64,000 nt of DNA from Halosimplex pelagicum (lineage in GTDB: Archaea > Halobacteriota > Halobacteria > Halobacteriales > Haloarculaceae). Shown here in pieces: positions 35,176-43,724 of this stretch (the first letter of the stretch is position 1; the number at the start of each line of letters is the position of its first letter). The position numbers and the translations under genes were made by a program. The stretch is from positions 434,001 through 498,000 of the forward strand of contig NZ_CP058909.1 in NCBI RefSeq assembly GCF_013415905.1, written 5' to 3'. Under the pieces are notes generated by a model, which was not told the origin of the DNA, did no database searches, and saw only the letters and a list, made by a program, of their open reading frames with translations.

Positions 35176-37008
35176 ATGAGTCAGGATTCGGGGGACGGCC
35201 CGGGGCTGGCCGGGCTGCTCCCGCGGGCGGTCAGGGAACGGTTCGCGTACAAGTTCTTCGGGTCGGTGCTGGTGGTGATGGTCCTCACGGCGGGTCTCGG
35301 TGCGGTGCTGTTCGGGACGACGACGGCGACGCTGACCGACCGGACGGAGTCCCAGCTGGAGTCGACCGCCCAGCTCCAGGCCGAGGGGCTCGACCGCTGG
35401 ATCGAGGGGCTGCGACATCAGACGCGACTCGTCTCGCAGGCGCCGCCGTTCGTCCGCGACAACCGCTCGGACATCGACTACCACCTGTTGCGCCAGCAAC
35501 AGCGCTACAGCGAGGACATCCTCGACGTCCACTACGTCCACTCCCACAGCCGGGAGGTGCTGGTGAGCACCAACGGGAGCGTCGAGGGGACGAACCTCTC
35601 GCGAGCGGGCGTGCCGTGGGCGCGCGACCGCGCGACGACCGTGGGGCGGGTGACCAACGTCGCCGAGCGCGTGTTCGTCGCGACCGAGCCCTACGAGTCG
35701 CCGGCGTCGGGCCAGCGGGTGCTCGCGTTCGTCAGCGCGCCGCCGAAAAATACCGAGAACCTCGTCGTCGTCGAGGCCAACCTCACCGCGTGTGGCCGGT
35801 CGTTCGACCAGCCCGACGAGGCGGGCTACACGACGGTCCACGGCGGCGACGGCGCCCCGATCTGTGGCGGTGCGTCCGCCGGGGCGGCGGGCGGCGCACC
35901 GGCGCCCGACGCCGCGCTGGCCGCGAACGACTCCGGGTTCGCGACCGCGGGCGAGGAGGTGCTCGGCCACGCGACCGTCGCCGGCACCGGCTGGACCGTT
36001 CTCACGCACGTCCCGAAGTCGGCGGCGTTCGGGCTCCGCAACGACATCGCGACCAGCATGGGCGCGCTCGTCGTCGTCCCGCTGATCGCGCTGGGCGTCG
36101 TCGGCGTCGTCATCGGCCGCCGCGCCGGGTCCCAGCTCTCGACGCTGACCGAGAAGGCCGCCGCGATGGGCGACGGCGACCTCGACGTCGACCTGGAGAG
36201 TTCCCGCGCCGACGAGTTCGGCCAGCTCACCCGCGGGTTCGCCGAGATGCGCGACGCCCTCCGGGCGCAGATCGACGAGACCGAGACCGCTCGCGAGGAG
36301 GCCGAGGTCGCCCGCGCCGAGGCCGTCGAGACCAACGAGTACCTCCGGGAGACCGCCGAGCGCTACTCGGAGGTCCTCGCCGCCTGCGCCCGCGGGGACC
36401 TCACCCAGCGGATGGACCCCGACGGCGAGAACGACGCGATGGACCGCATCGCCGCCGACTTCAACGAGATGGTCCGCGAGCTGGAGCTGACGACCGGGCA
36501 GCTCCAGACGTTCGCCGAGGAGGTCGGCGACGGCGGCGAGGAGGTTCACGCCAGCGCCGAGACGGTCAAGGAGGCCAGCGAGCAGGTCGCCGAGTCGATC
36601 CAGCGGATCTCCGACGACGCCTACGAGGGGAAAGAGCGCCTGGCGACGGTCTCCCAGGAGATGGACGCGGTCGCCGAGGAGCTCGAACGGATCGACGCCG
36701 AGCGCGAGGACCTCGACTTCGAGGAGGCGCTCGTGCGGGTCCGCACGGTTTCGAACCTCGTCGACGAGGCCGCGTCCGGCGGCGAGACGGTCGTCGAGGA
36801 GAGCGAGACGGTCGCCGGCGCCGCCGAGGAGCAGGCCGCCGAACTCGCCGAGGTGTCGGCCCGCGCCCTCGAACTGAAACGCACCGCGAAGTACCTCGGC
36901 GACGGCATCTCCCACTTCGAGACGGAGGCCGAACACGAGTTCGTCTTCCAGACCGGCGACGGCGCCGACGCCGACGCCGCGGTGTCGAGCGACGCCCGCG
37001 ATGAGTGA
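35176..37008 (+). CDS. Transducer-like membrane sensor with two HAMP regions but no signalling hairpin tip
   Basis: A 610-residue protein built like a haloarchaeal Htr transducer: TM1 (about 27-47), an extracytoplasmic sensor (about 50-290, Cache-like), TM2 (about 295-315), HAMP 1 (about 316-368), a coiled linker, HAMP 2 (about 396-440, ACARGDLTQRMDPDGENDAM), then a coiled coil. The C-terminus keeps the flanks of a methyl-accepting domain (ASEQVAESIQRISDDAYEGK; AGAAEEQAAELAEVSARALE) but lacks the highly conserved CheA/CheW-binding tip (the family's [21 protein letters not shown] region). About 200 residues are missing between EMDAVAEELERI and VVEESETVAG. Methylation and another output may remain. 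Confidence 0.85.
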   Translation: MSQDSGDGPGLAGLLPRAVRERFAYKFFGSVLVVMVLTAGLGAVLFGTTTATLTDRTESQLESTAQLQAEGLDRWIEGLRHQTRLVSQAPPFVRDNRSDIDYHLLRQQQRYSEDILDVHYVHSHSREVLVSTNGSVEGTNLSRAGVPWARDRATTVGRVTNVAERVFVATEPYESPASGQRVLAFVSAPPKNTENLVVVEANLTACGRSFDQPDEAGYTTVHGGDGAPICGGASAGAAGGAPAPDAALAANDSGFATAGEEVLGHATVAGTGWTVLTHVPKSAAFGLRNDIATSMGALVVVPLIALGVVGVVIGRRAGSQLSTLTEKAAAMGDGDLDVDLESSRADEFGQLTRGFAEMRDALRAQIDETETAREEAEVARAEAVETNEYLRETAERYSEVLAACARGDLTQRMDPDGENDAMDRIAADFNEMVRELELTTGQLQTFAEEVGDGGEEVHASAETVKEASEQVAESIQRISDDAYEGKERLATVSQEMDAVAEELERIDAEREDLDFEEALVRVRTVSNLVDEAASGGETVVEESETVAGAAEEQAAELAEVSARALELKRTAKYLGDGISHFETEAEHEFVFQTGDGADADAAVSSDARDE

Positions 37009-37186
37009 CCCCTCGTCCCGTCGGAGTCGACCCCGTGAGCCGGCCGCGAGCGCCCCATCGACTGCCGCCGCGGTTCGACGGGAAGCGCTCGCCGACGAAC
37101 GGACCTGCCCGTCACGGGCCGGACGCGCCCACCGGCGCACTCACCTGTCGGACACGAAATAAGTCGCTGGCGGGCGGAGAGCGGGT

Positions 37187-38539
37187 ATGCGCTCGTACGC
37201 CACGCGGATGGCCACCCCGCTCGATCTCCCCTCGCGCGAGGAGCGCGCGGCGGCGCTCGAAGCGGCCGGGTACAACCTCTTCGACGTCGACGCCGACCGG
37301 GTGTTCGTCGACCTGTTGACCGACAGCGGCACCGGGACGATGAGCGACGCCCAGTGGGCCGCCCTGCTCCGGGGCGACGAGTCCTACGCCGGCTCCGCGT
37401 CGTTCCGGCGGCTCCGCGAGGCCGTCGACGAGGTGATGGGCTTCGACCGCGTCGTCCCCGCCCACCAGGGACGGGGCGCCGAGAACGTCCTCTACGGGAC
37501 GCTCGTCGCCGAGGGCGACCGCGTCCTCAACAACACCCACTTCGACACGACCCGGGCCCACGTCGTCGCCAACGGCGGCGAAGCCGTCGACTGCCCCGAC
37601 CCGGCCGCCGGCGACCCCGACGCCGAAGCGCCGTTCAAGGGGAACTTCGACGTGGCAGCCGGCCGCGCGCACGTCGGCGAGGTGGGCGCGGAGAACGTGC
37701 CGGTCGTCGTCCTGACGATCACGAACAACTCCGCGGCGGGCCAGCCGGTCAGCGTCGCGAACACCCGCGCGGTGGCCGCCTTCGCCGACGAGATCGACGC
37801 CACCTTCGTCATCGACGCCTGCCGCTTCGCCGAGAACGCCCACTTCGTCACCGAGCGCGAGGCGGAGTTCGCCGACGCGACCGCCGCCGAGGTCGCCCGC
37901 GAGCAACTGGGCTCCGCCGACGCCGTCGTCATGAGCGGCAAGAAGGACGGCCTCGCCAACGTCGGCGGCTTCGTCGCCGTCGACGACGGCCTCGACGACC
38001 TGTTCGAACGGGCGAAACAGCGGGCGATCCTCTACGAGGGGTTCCCGACCTACGGCGGGATGGCCGGTCGGGACCTCGAAGCGATGGCCGTCGGCCTGCG
38101 CGAGGCGGTCGACGACGACTACCTCGCCCACCGCGTCGGCCAGGTCGCCGAACTCGGCGCCGAACTCGCCGCCGCCGGCCTCCCCGTCTACGAACCGGTC
38201 GGCGGCCACGCCGTCTACGTCGACGCCGGCGAACTACTCGACCACGTGCCCTCGTCGGAATTTCCGGGGCAAGCGCTCGCCTGCGAGCTGTACCTGGAGG
38301 GCGGCGTTCGAACCGTGGAACTCGGGAGCTTCGCGTTCCCGGAGACCGACCGGCCGGAGTACGTCCGCTTCGCCGTCCCGCGGCGCACCTACCACCGCGA
38401 ACACTTCGAACACGTCGGCGAGACGGCCGCCGCGGTCGTCGACCGGGCCAGCGAACTGACGGGGTTCGAGGTGGTATCGGAGCCGCCGATGGCCGAGTTG
38501 CGCCACTTCTCGGCGGATCTGCGACCGCTGGACGCCTGA
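37187..38539 (+). CDS. Tryptophanase / tyrosine phenol-lyase family PLP enzyme
   Basis: A 450-residue beta-eliminating lyase. Family blocks are FVDLLTDSGTGTMSDAQWAA, VVPAHQGRGAENVLY, VLNNTHFDTTRAHV, TITNNSAAGQPVSVAN, FVIDACRFAENAHFV and the PLP-lysine motif MSGKKDGLANVGGF. It cleaves tryptophan to indole, pyruvate and ammonia, or tyrosine to phenol, pyruvate and ammonia. Which one is not decided: the substrate-determining residues cannot be judged by eye. The start at 37187 (MRSYATRMATPLDLPS) may be at the second Met. No tnaB/tnaC context is visible. Confidence 0.93.
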   Translation: MRSYATRMATPLDLPSREERAAALEAAGYNLFDVDADRVFVDLLTDSGTGTMSDAQWAALLRGDESYAGSASFRRLREAVDEVMGFDRVVPAHQGRGAENVLYGTLVAEGDRVLNNTHFDTTRAHVVANGGEAVDCPDPAAGDPDAEAPFKGNFDVAAGRAHVGEVGAENVPVVVLTITNNSAAGQPVSVANTRAVAAFADEIDATFVIDACRFAENAHFVTEREAEFADATAAEVAREQLGSADAVVMSGKKDGLANVGGFVAVDDGLDDLFERAKQRAILYEGFPTYGGMAGRDLEAMAVGLREAVDDDYLAHRVGQVAELGAELAAAGLPVYEPVGGHAVYVDAGELLDHVPSSEFPGQALACELYLEGGVRTVELGSFAFPETDRPEYVRFAVPRRTYHREHFEHVGETAAAVVDRASELTGFEVVSEPPMAELRHFSADLRPLDA

Positions 38540-38594
38540 GGCGGGACGCCCCCGGGCGAGGAGTAACGGGCTGATTCGAACGACAGGCCGTGCT

Positions 38595-39145
38595 CAGTAC
38601 AGCCATCTTTTTTGCCGGGGGCGTCGGCGCGAGCCGGCAGGCTCGCACCTCGACCCCCGGCAAAAAACATGGGTGAAAAAAGGCCGGCTGCGTTGGTCGC
38701 TCCGCTCCCGCGCAGCCGGTGAACCGGCGCCTGCGGTGCCGGATGCTATCTGCAGGTAACGGCTGTTGCAGTTACGGTGAGCGGTGCGGTCGGCGCGTGC
38801 TGTCGAGCGTGCCCGCCGCTTGGCGGGCCGCTCGAAATAGTCGCGCGAGGGATTCGCGACTCGCGTGTCGCGAATCGGCTGGGGAGGCTCGTGGCCGTCT
38901 GCGGTTGCTGTGCGGTGCTGTCCCTGGCGGACTGAAAGGGCGAGGCGCGCTCGCGTCCAGTTCAGTCGTCTGAGCGGGCACTATCCGCGCGGGCGGTGCC
39001 GAGAGCGCGGATATCCCGTCTCAGCGACCGCGAGCGCGGCGAGGGCTTTCATCGCTCACCGTCAAGTGCGGTCACACTCACTCCGTTTTCTTCCACGACA
39101 GATCGAACAGAAACAACTACTCAACAAACAGGTCGAACCGAACGG
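38595..39145 (+). repeat. Interspersed noncoding repeat, copy R2
   Basis: The most complete copy in the window's plus orientation. It opens GTACAGCCATC, then the long hairpin at 38608-38667, CATGGGTGAAAAAAGG, ATGCTATCTGCAG, GAATCGGCTGGGGAGGCTCG, GGCGGACTGAAAGGGCGAGG, GAGAGCGCGGATATCCCG, GCGAGGGCTTTCATCGCTCA and GTCAAGTGCGGTC, ending near GAACAGAAACAACTACTCAA. The same landmarks occur in R1, inverted, 9.4 kb away. It lies between the tryptophanase gene and the histidine kinase. Confidence 0.88.
38608..38667. other. Long hairpin inside R2
   Basis: Arms T6-GCCGGGGG and CCCCCGGC-A6 pair over 14 bases. After a 7-base internal mismatch, GCGAGCC pairs with GGCTCGC around GGCA. The structure would sit downstream of the tryptophanase gene and may end its transcript. 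Confidence 0.75.
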
Positions 39146-39197
39146 ATGCGAACTCCCGGACCCAAATCCCGAAGTAGCTGTACTCGCTGTACTACCC

Positions 39198-40937
39198 ATG
39201 GTAGTCCCGCCGTGGCCGGTGGTGGCGTCGTTCGCGGCCGCGGGCGGGACGGCGCTGTTGGTCCGGTATCTCTGGCGCTATCGCGGCAAACCCGGCGCGG
39301 ACTGGTTCCTGGCGAGCCTGAGCGCACAGGCGACCTGGAGCCTGTCGTACGGCGTCGCACTGGTGACGTTCGCCGAGCCGATGCGGTGGGCGCTGGAGGT
39401 GCTCTCGTGGGCGGCGATGGCGGGGACGGGCGTCTACTTCCTGGCGTTCGCGCTGGCGTACACGGGCCGCGGGGGCGTCGTCGACCGGGCGCGGGTCGGG
39501 TTCGCCGCCTTCCCGGCGCTCGTCGGGCTGATCGGGGCGACGAACCCGGTCCACGGGCTCGCATGGGTGGACTTCGAGGTGGTTCGGGTCCTCGGCGTCG
39601 CGGGCGCGACCTACGACATGCGGCTGTGGGCGCTGCTGTCGGCGACGGGAGGCGTCCTGCTGATCACGGTGGGGAGCCTCCTGTTGTTCGACACGGTCGT
39701 CAGCTACGGGCCGCTGTATCGGCGGGAGGCCGTGGCGGTGGGGCTGTCGACGGTCCCGCCGGTCGCGGCGGTGCTGGCCTGGCTTCACGGTGTCGGCCCG
39801 GTTCCGGAGCTCAGTTTCGTCACCGTCGCCTTCCTCCCGCACGTCGCGCTCGACGCCTACGCGTTCGTCGGCAGCGACATGTTCGAGTTCCACCCGGCGA
39901 CGCGGCGGGTGGGCGAGCGGGCGGCCATCGACGACCTGGGCGCGCCGGTGGTGATCGTCGACGAGCAGCGGCGGGTGGTCACGCTCAACGGGGCGGCCGA
40001 ACGGGCCTTCGGCGTCGAGAAGGCGGGCGCGCTCACCCGGCCGCTGGCGGCGTTGCTCGGCGAGGAGGGGGCCGACCCGGCCGAGGCCGAGACCGCGACG
40101 GTGCAGTCGGGCGGGCGGCGGCGGGTCTTCACGGTGACGACGACGCCGCTGACCGACGCCGGCGGGACCCACGTCGGGTACACCGTCGTCTTCCAGGACG
40201 TGACCGACGAACGCAGACGCGAGCAACGGCTCGGCGTGCTCAACCGCGTCCCCAGGCACAACCTCCGCAACGACATGACCGTCGTCCAGGGGTTCACCGA
40301 GGCCGCCGCGAGGGAGGTCGACGACCCCGCGGTCCGGGACATGCTCGGCCGCGCCGAGTCGAAAGCGGCGGAGCTGGTCGCGCTCGGGGAGAAAGCCCGG
40401 ACCGTCGAGCGCGTCCTCGACAGCGACCCCCGCGCCGAACGGGTCGAGCTGGCCGACCTGCTGGCGACCGTGCGAGCCGAACACGTCGGAGCGGCGGACG
40501 CGAACGGGGGGAGGGTCGGGACCGAGGGAACTGCCGCGGACGAGGGGGCGGAAGGCGCGACCGTGACCGTCGAGGCGACCGACGCGGCGGTCACGGCCGA
40601 CCCGGCGGTCCTGCAGGTCGTCGTCGGGACGCTGCTGGAGAACGCGCTCGAACACGCGGGCGAGGCGCCGACGGTGACGCTGTCGGCCGAGCGCCGGGAC
40701 GGGGGGGTGGCGGTCACCGTCGCCGACGACGGACCGGGCGTGCCCGCCCACGAACTCGACGCCCTGAGCGCGGGCGCGGAGTCGGCGCTCGAACACGGGT
40801 CGGGGCTAGGCCTCTGGCTGGCCAACTGGGGCGCGACGGCGCTGGGCGGCGACCTATCCTTCGACACCCGCGAGGGGACGCGGGCGACGCTGACCGTCCC
40901 CGACGGCGAAAAACGGGAACCGACGGGGGAGTCGTAG
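39198..40937 (+). CDS. 7TM-PAS sensor histidine kinase
   Basis: A 579-residue kinase. Its N-terminal region has about seven hydrophobic helices (residues 1-220) as in the HisKA_7TM group, then a PAS domain (about 240-345, APVVIVDEQRRVVTLNGAAE), a histidine box RVPRHNLRNDMTVVQGF (about 355), and an ATPase domain with NALEHA, VADDGPGVP and GSGLGLWLANW. Start chosen at ATG 39198, which puts the first helix at the N-terminus; the frame continues upstream into R2 but that part is not protein-like. No receiver protein is adjacent, as often in haloarchaea. Confidence 0.92.
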   Translation: MVVPPWPVVASFAAAGGTALLVRYLWRYRGKPGADWFLASLSAQATWSLSYGVALVTFAEPMRWALEVLSWAAMAGTGVYFLAFALAYTGRGGVVDRARVGFAAFPALVGLIGATNPVHGLAWVDFEVVRVLGVAGATYDMRLWALLSATGGVLLITVGSLLLFDTVVSYGPLYRREAVAVGLSTVPPVAAVLAWLHGVGPVPELSFVTVAFLPHVALDAYAFVGSDMFEFHPATRRVGERAAIDDLGAPVVIVDEQRRVVTLNGAAERAFGVEKAGALTRPLAALLGEEGADPAEAETATVQSGGRRRVFTVTTTPLTDAGGTHVGYTVVFQDVTDERRREQRLGVLNRVPRHNLRNDMTVVQGFTEAAAREVDDPAVRDMLGRAESKAAELVALGEKARTVERVLDSDPRAERVELADLLATVRAEHVGAADANGGRVGTEGTAADEGAEGATVTVEATDAAVTADPAVLQVVVGTLLENALEHAGEAPTVTLSAERRDGGVAVTVADDGPGVPAHELDALSAGAESALEHGSGLGLWLANWGATALGGDLSFDTREGTRATLTVPDGEKREPTGES

Positions 40938-40952
40938 GGAAGTCGGTCGCGC

Positions 40953-41345
40953 TCAGGCGCTCGCGTAGCCCGCGACCTCTTTCTCGTCGAGTTTGCGTTC
41001 GGCCTCGGCGACGGAGTCGGCCGTCTCGCCGCTGTAGCCCACGTCCTGGGACCGCCGTTCGAAGGCGTTGACGACGACCTGACTCGTCTCCCCGTCGGTG
41101 ACGCGGACGACGCGGTCGACGCCCATCTCCTTCAGCTCGGCCTGGGCGCGCTTGATCGGCTCGGCGGCCTCGGGCGACGGCGGGGTGAAGCCCGACAGGT
41201 CGTTGACGATGTCGAACCCGTCGCGCAGGCGCTCGGCCGCCGCGACCGTCTCGTCGGCCGCCGTCTCCATCTCCGCCCGGTCCATCCGGCCGGTGAAACT
41301 CAGGTGCAGTCGGTTGGTCCGCGGGTCGGCCGCTATCTCGTACAT
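40953..41345 (-). CDS. STAS/SpoIIAA-like domain protein
   Basis: A 130-residue single-domain protein whose N-terminal half (IAADPRTNRLHLSFTGRMDR; AETVAAAERLRDGFDIVNDL-type pattern) follows the SpoIIAA-like alpha/beta fold found in some bacteria, with a hydrophobic strand, a helix, then a DLSGF turn. It lacks an obvious phosphorylatable serine in the classical position. Convergent with the histidine kinase, 15 bases apart. Possibly a stress-signalling adaptor; the role is unproven. Confidence 0.7.
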   Translation of the reverse strand: MYEIAADPRTNRLHLSFTGRMDRAEMETAADETVAAAERLRDGFDIVNDLSGFTPPSPEAAEPIKRAQAELKEMGVDRVVRVTDGETSQVVVNAFERRSQDVGYSGETADSVAEAERKLDEKEVAGYASA

Positions 41346-41433
41346 ACCCGAACGTAGCGCCCGATTCTCAATGGTAGGAATGCCTTACTCGTTTGGGATT
41401 GCCCGAACGGGATAGAATCGACGATAGAACGGT

Positions 41434-41943
41434 TCAGAGGCGATCTTCGAGGACGGCCCCGAACCCGGCGGCGCCGATACAGAACGCGAGAACGCCACCG
41501 ACGCCGGTGAGGACGAGGCCGCCGTTGAGCGCGGCGGCGACGAGGAGCGTCTTCCCCCAGTCGTCGCCCTCGCGGTCGACGAAGCGCTCGGCGATGGCGA
41601 GGAAGGCGACCGCCGCGCCGACGGCCCAGACGAGGTACACGAGCAGCCCGAGACCGAGTGCGAGCGGGATCCCGATCAGCGTGAAAAAGAGGACGACGAC
41701 CGCGAGGACGGCGAATATCAGGACGAGGAAACCGTAGACGAACGATCCGACGGGGTCGTCGACGACCGCGGCCATCCGGTCTTCGAGGAACTCGGGGGCG
41801 ACGGCGGTGAGGACGGCGCCGACGACCAGCGTCGTCAGGAACGAGCCGACGGCGCTCCCGATCACGTCGGTGACCGGGTTCAGGTCGATATCGACGTTCA
41901 CCTGGAGTAGCACGTCCGAGAAGGCCGCCAGCGCTGCGAGCAT
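41434..41943 (-). CDS. Membrane protein, about four helices, function unknown
   Basis: A 169-residue hydrophobic protein starting at MLAALAAFSDVLLQVNVDID (ATG 41943). Helices at about 32-50, 72-95, 98-118 and 138-162, with a charged loop between the first two (PEFLEDRMAAVVDDPVGSFV). The pattern recalls the membrane half of bactofilin-associated or similar haloarchaeal proteins, but I cannot name a family. Confidence 0.8.
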   Translation of the reverse strand: MLAALAAFSDVLLQVNVDIDLNPVTDVIGSAVGSFLTTLVVGAVLTAVAPEFLEDRMAAVVDDPVGSFVYGFLVLIFAVLAVVVLFFTLIGIPLALGLGLLVYLVWAVGAAVAFLAIAERFVDREGDDWGKTLLVAAALNGGLVLTGVGGVLAFCIGAAGFGAVLEDRL

Positions 41944-42021
41944 AGTGTGCGGAGACGGCGGCCGACCGTAAGTAGCCACCGGGGCGAACCGTCGCTCACG
42001 GGCGCTCGGCCGGGGCGAGCG

Positions 42022-42672
42022 TCAGACCCCGTCGACGCAGATGTCGACGAAGTTCCGCAGGATACGCAGGCCGGTTTCGCCGGACTTCTCGGGGTGGAAC
42101 TGGGTGCCGAAGACGTTGCCTCGGCCGTTCGCGACGATGGAGGCGAAGTCGGTCCCGTAGTCGGTGGTGGCGACCACCGCCCCGGAATCGTCCGGTTCGG
42201 CGTAGTAGGAGTGGACGAAGTAGGCGTAGTCGCCGTCGACCCCGTCGACGATCGGGTGGTCGCGGGCGGCGTCGAGTTCGTTCCAGCCCATGTGGGGCAC
42301 CTTCAGGTCGCCGCGAAAGCGGACGTTGCGGCCCGGTACGAGGTCCAGCCCCTCCACGTCGCCCTGGCCCTCCCGTTCGGCCTCCTCGCTGGTGGTGAGC
42401 AGCATCTGCATGCCGAGGCAGATGCCGAACAGCGGCGTACCGGCCTCGGCCTGTTCGACCAGGGCGTCGCGGAAGGGGCCGGCGTTGTCCATGCCCTCGG
42501 AGAAGGCGCCGACGCCCGGGAGGACGACCCCGTCGGCGCCCGAGAAGTCGGCCGGGTCGTCGCTGAGCTCGACCGCGGCGCCCGCGCGTTCGAGCCCGCG
42601 CGTGACGCTGCGGAGGTTCCCCAGCCCGTAGTCGACCACGACGACCTCGGCCGCGGTCTGTCGCGTGTTCAT
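42022..42672 (-). CDS. hisH: Imidazole glycerol phosphate synthase, glutaminase subunit
   Basis: Hydrolyses glutamine and passes ammonia to HisF in histidine synthesis. In 216 residues it shows VVVDYGLGNLRSVTRGLERA (N-terminal), VLPGVGAFSEGM, the nucleophile GICLGMQML and the His-Glu pair FGTQFHPEKSGETG. Start is ATG 42672 (MNTRQTAAEVVVVDYG). hisF is not in this window, so the his genes are dispersed. Confidence 0.96.
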   Translation of the reverse strand: MNTRQTAAEVVVVDYGLGNLRSVTRGLERAGAAVELSDDPADFSGADGVVLPGVGAFSEGMDNAGPFRDALVEQAEAGTPLFGICLGMQMLLTTSEEAEREGQGDVEGLDLVPGRNVRFRGDLKVPHMGWNELDAARDHPIVDGVDGDYAYFVHSYYAEPDDSGAVVATTDYGTDFASIVANGRGNVFGTQFHPEKSGETGLRILRNFVDICVDGV

Positions 42673-42783
42673 ACCCGTCAATACGGCGACCCCGGTCAAG
42701 TCGCTTTCCGTCCGCGCAAGCTTCGGCGGCGTCGCGACCGCGCCGACTCCGGCGCGAGGTCGCGCCGGTCGGGTCGGGGCCGC

Positions 42784-43587
42784 TCACTCGGTTCGGTGTT
42801 CGTCGACCGCGCGGGCGGCGGCGACCACCGAATCGTGATTGTGGCCGCTGGAGGCGACGAGCCCGCGGCTGTCGTGGCGCCAGGGCTCGCCGGCGAGATC
42901 GGTGACGCGACCGCCGGCCTGCCGGACGAGGAAGGCGCCGGCGACGGTGTCCCAGGCGTTGGTCTCGCGGTTGGTGAACGTGGCGTCGAGCGAGCCGGCG
43001 GCGACCATCGACAGCGTGGCCTGCGCGGAGCGAAACCGGACGAGGTCCCCGAATCGTTCGACGATCTCCGTCGCGGCCGCGCCGTACTCCGCGCGGCGGT
43101 CGAGGCCCCACCAGAACGTCGGTGCGACCGACTGGGTGTCCGGGTCGGTGCGCGGGCTCACCGAAAGGGGCTCGCCGTTCAGGCGCGCGCCCGAGCCGTC
43201 GGCGACGTACGTGTCGCCCAGCGCCGGCAGGACGACCGCGGCGCCGACCGCCTCGCCGTCGACGACCGCGGCGACCGCGGTCGCCCAGACGGGGATCCCA
43301 TGGACGAAGTTGTTCGTCCCGTCGATGGGGTCGACGACCCACGCCGGTCCCGACTCCGGAACGGCGGCGCCGCTCGCCGACTCCTCGGCGACGACCGGTT
43401 CGTCCGGGAACGCCGCCGCGATCCCGTCCAGCACCGCCGCCTCGGCCTCGCGGTCGGCCCGCGTCACGAGGTCGGTCTTGCCGTCCTTGCGCTCGACGGC
43501 CAACTCCTCGCGGAACAGGTCCGCCGCGACTCCCGCGCCCGCTTGCGCCGCCCGTCTCGCCGTCGCCGCCCGCGCGTCCAGTGACAT
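42784..43587 (-). CDS. Inositol monophosphatase family phosphatase
   Basis: A 267-residue lithium-sensitive-type phosphatase. Metal-site motifs are VVAEESASG, WVVDPIDGTNNFVHGIPVWA (about 84-103) and the C-terminal TNAWDTVAGAFLVRQAGGRV. Substrates in this family include inositol monophosphate, fructose 1,6-bisphosphate, NADP and PAP; archaeal members are often bifunctional for the first two. Which applies here is not decidable. Separate from hisH by 111 bases. Confidence 0.9.
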   Translation of the reverse strand: MSLDARAATARRAAQAGAGVAADLFREELAVERKDGKTDLVTRADREAEAAVLDGIAAAFPDEPVVAEESASGAAVPESGPAWVVDPIDGTNNFVHGIPVWATAVAAVVDGEAVGAAVVLPALGDTYVADGSGARLNGEPLSVSPRTDPDTQSVAPTFWWGLDRRAEYGAAATEIVERFGDLVRFRSAQATLSMVAAGSLDATFTNRETNAWDTVAGAFLVRQAGGRVTDLAGEPWRHDSRGLVASSGHNHDSVVAAARAVDEHRTE

Positions 43588-43670
43588 CGTACCGACTCCT
43601 CGGTCGCCCGGTCGATAGTCCCACCGATACGACCGAACGTACGACGATCGGGCCGAGAGCTTGGTACATA

Positions 43671-43681
43671 GATATAAATAT
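43671..43681 (+). promoter_or_regulatory. Predicted TATA box of phnDCE
   Basis: GATATAAATAT is the strongest TATA match in the window. It is about 50 bases before the phnD start and predicts a short leader of about 20-25 bases. Confidence 0.6.
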
Positions 43682-43724
43682 ACCGATCGAGATCTATTAT
43701 GAACACTTAATCAGACGTCCGTCA

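Noticed and set aside
35137..37140. Minus-strand open frame of about 670 codons opposite the transducer-like gene
   Set aside because: Low-complexity composition, no motif, and a clearly coding gene on the plus strand with TATA boxes at its start.
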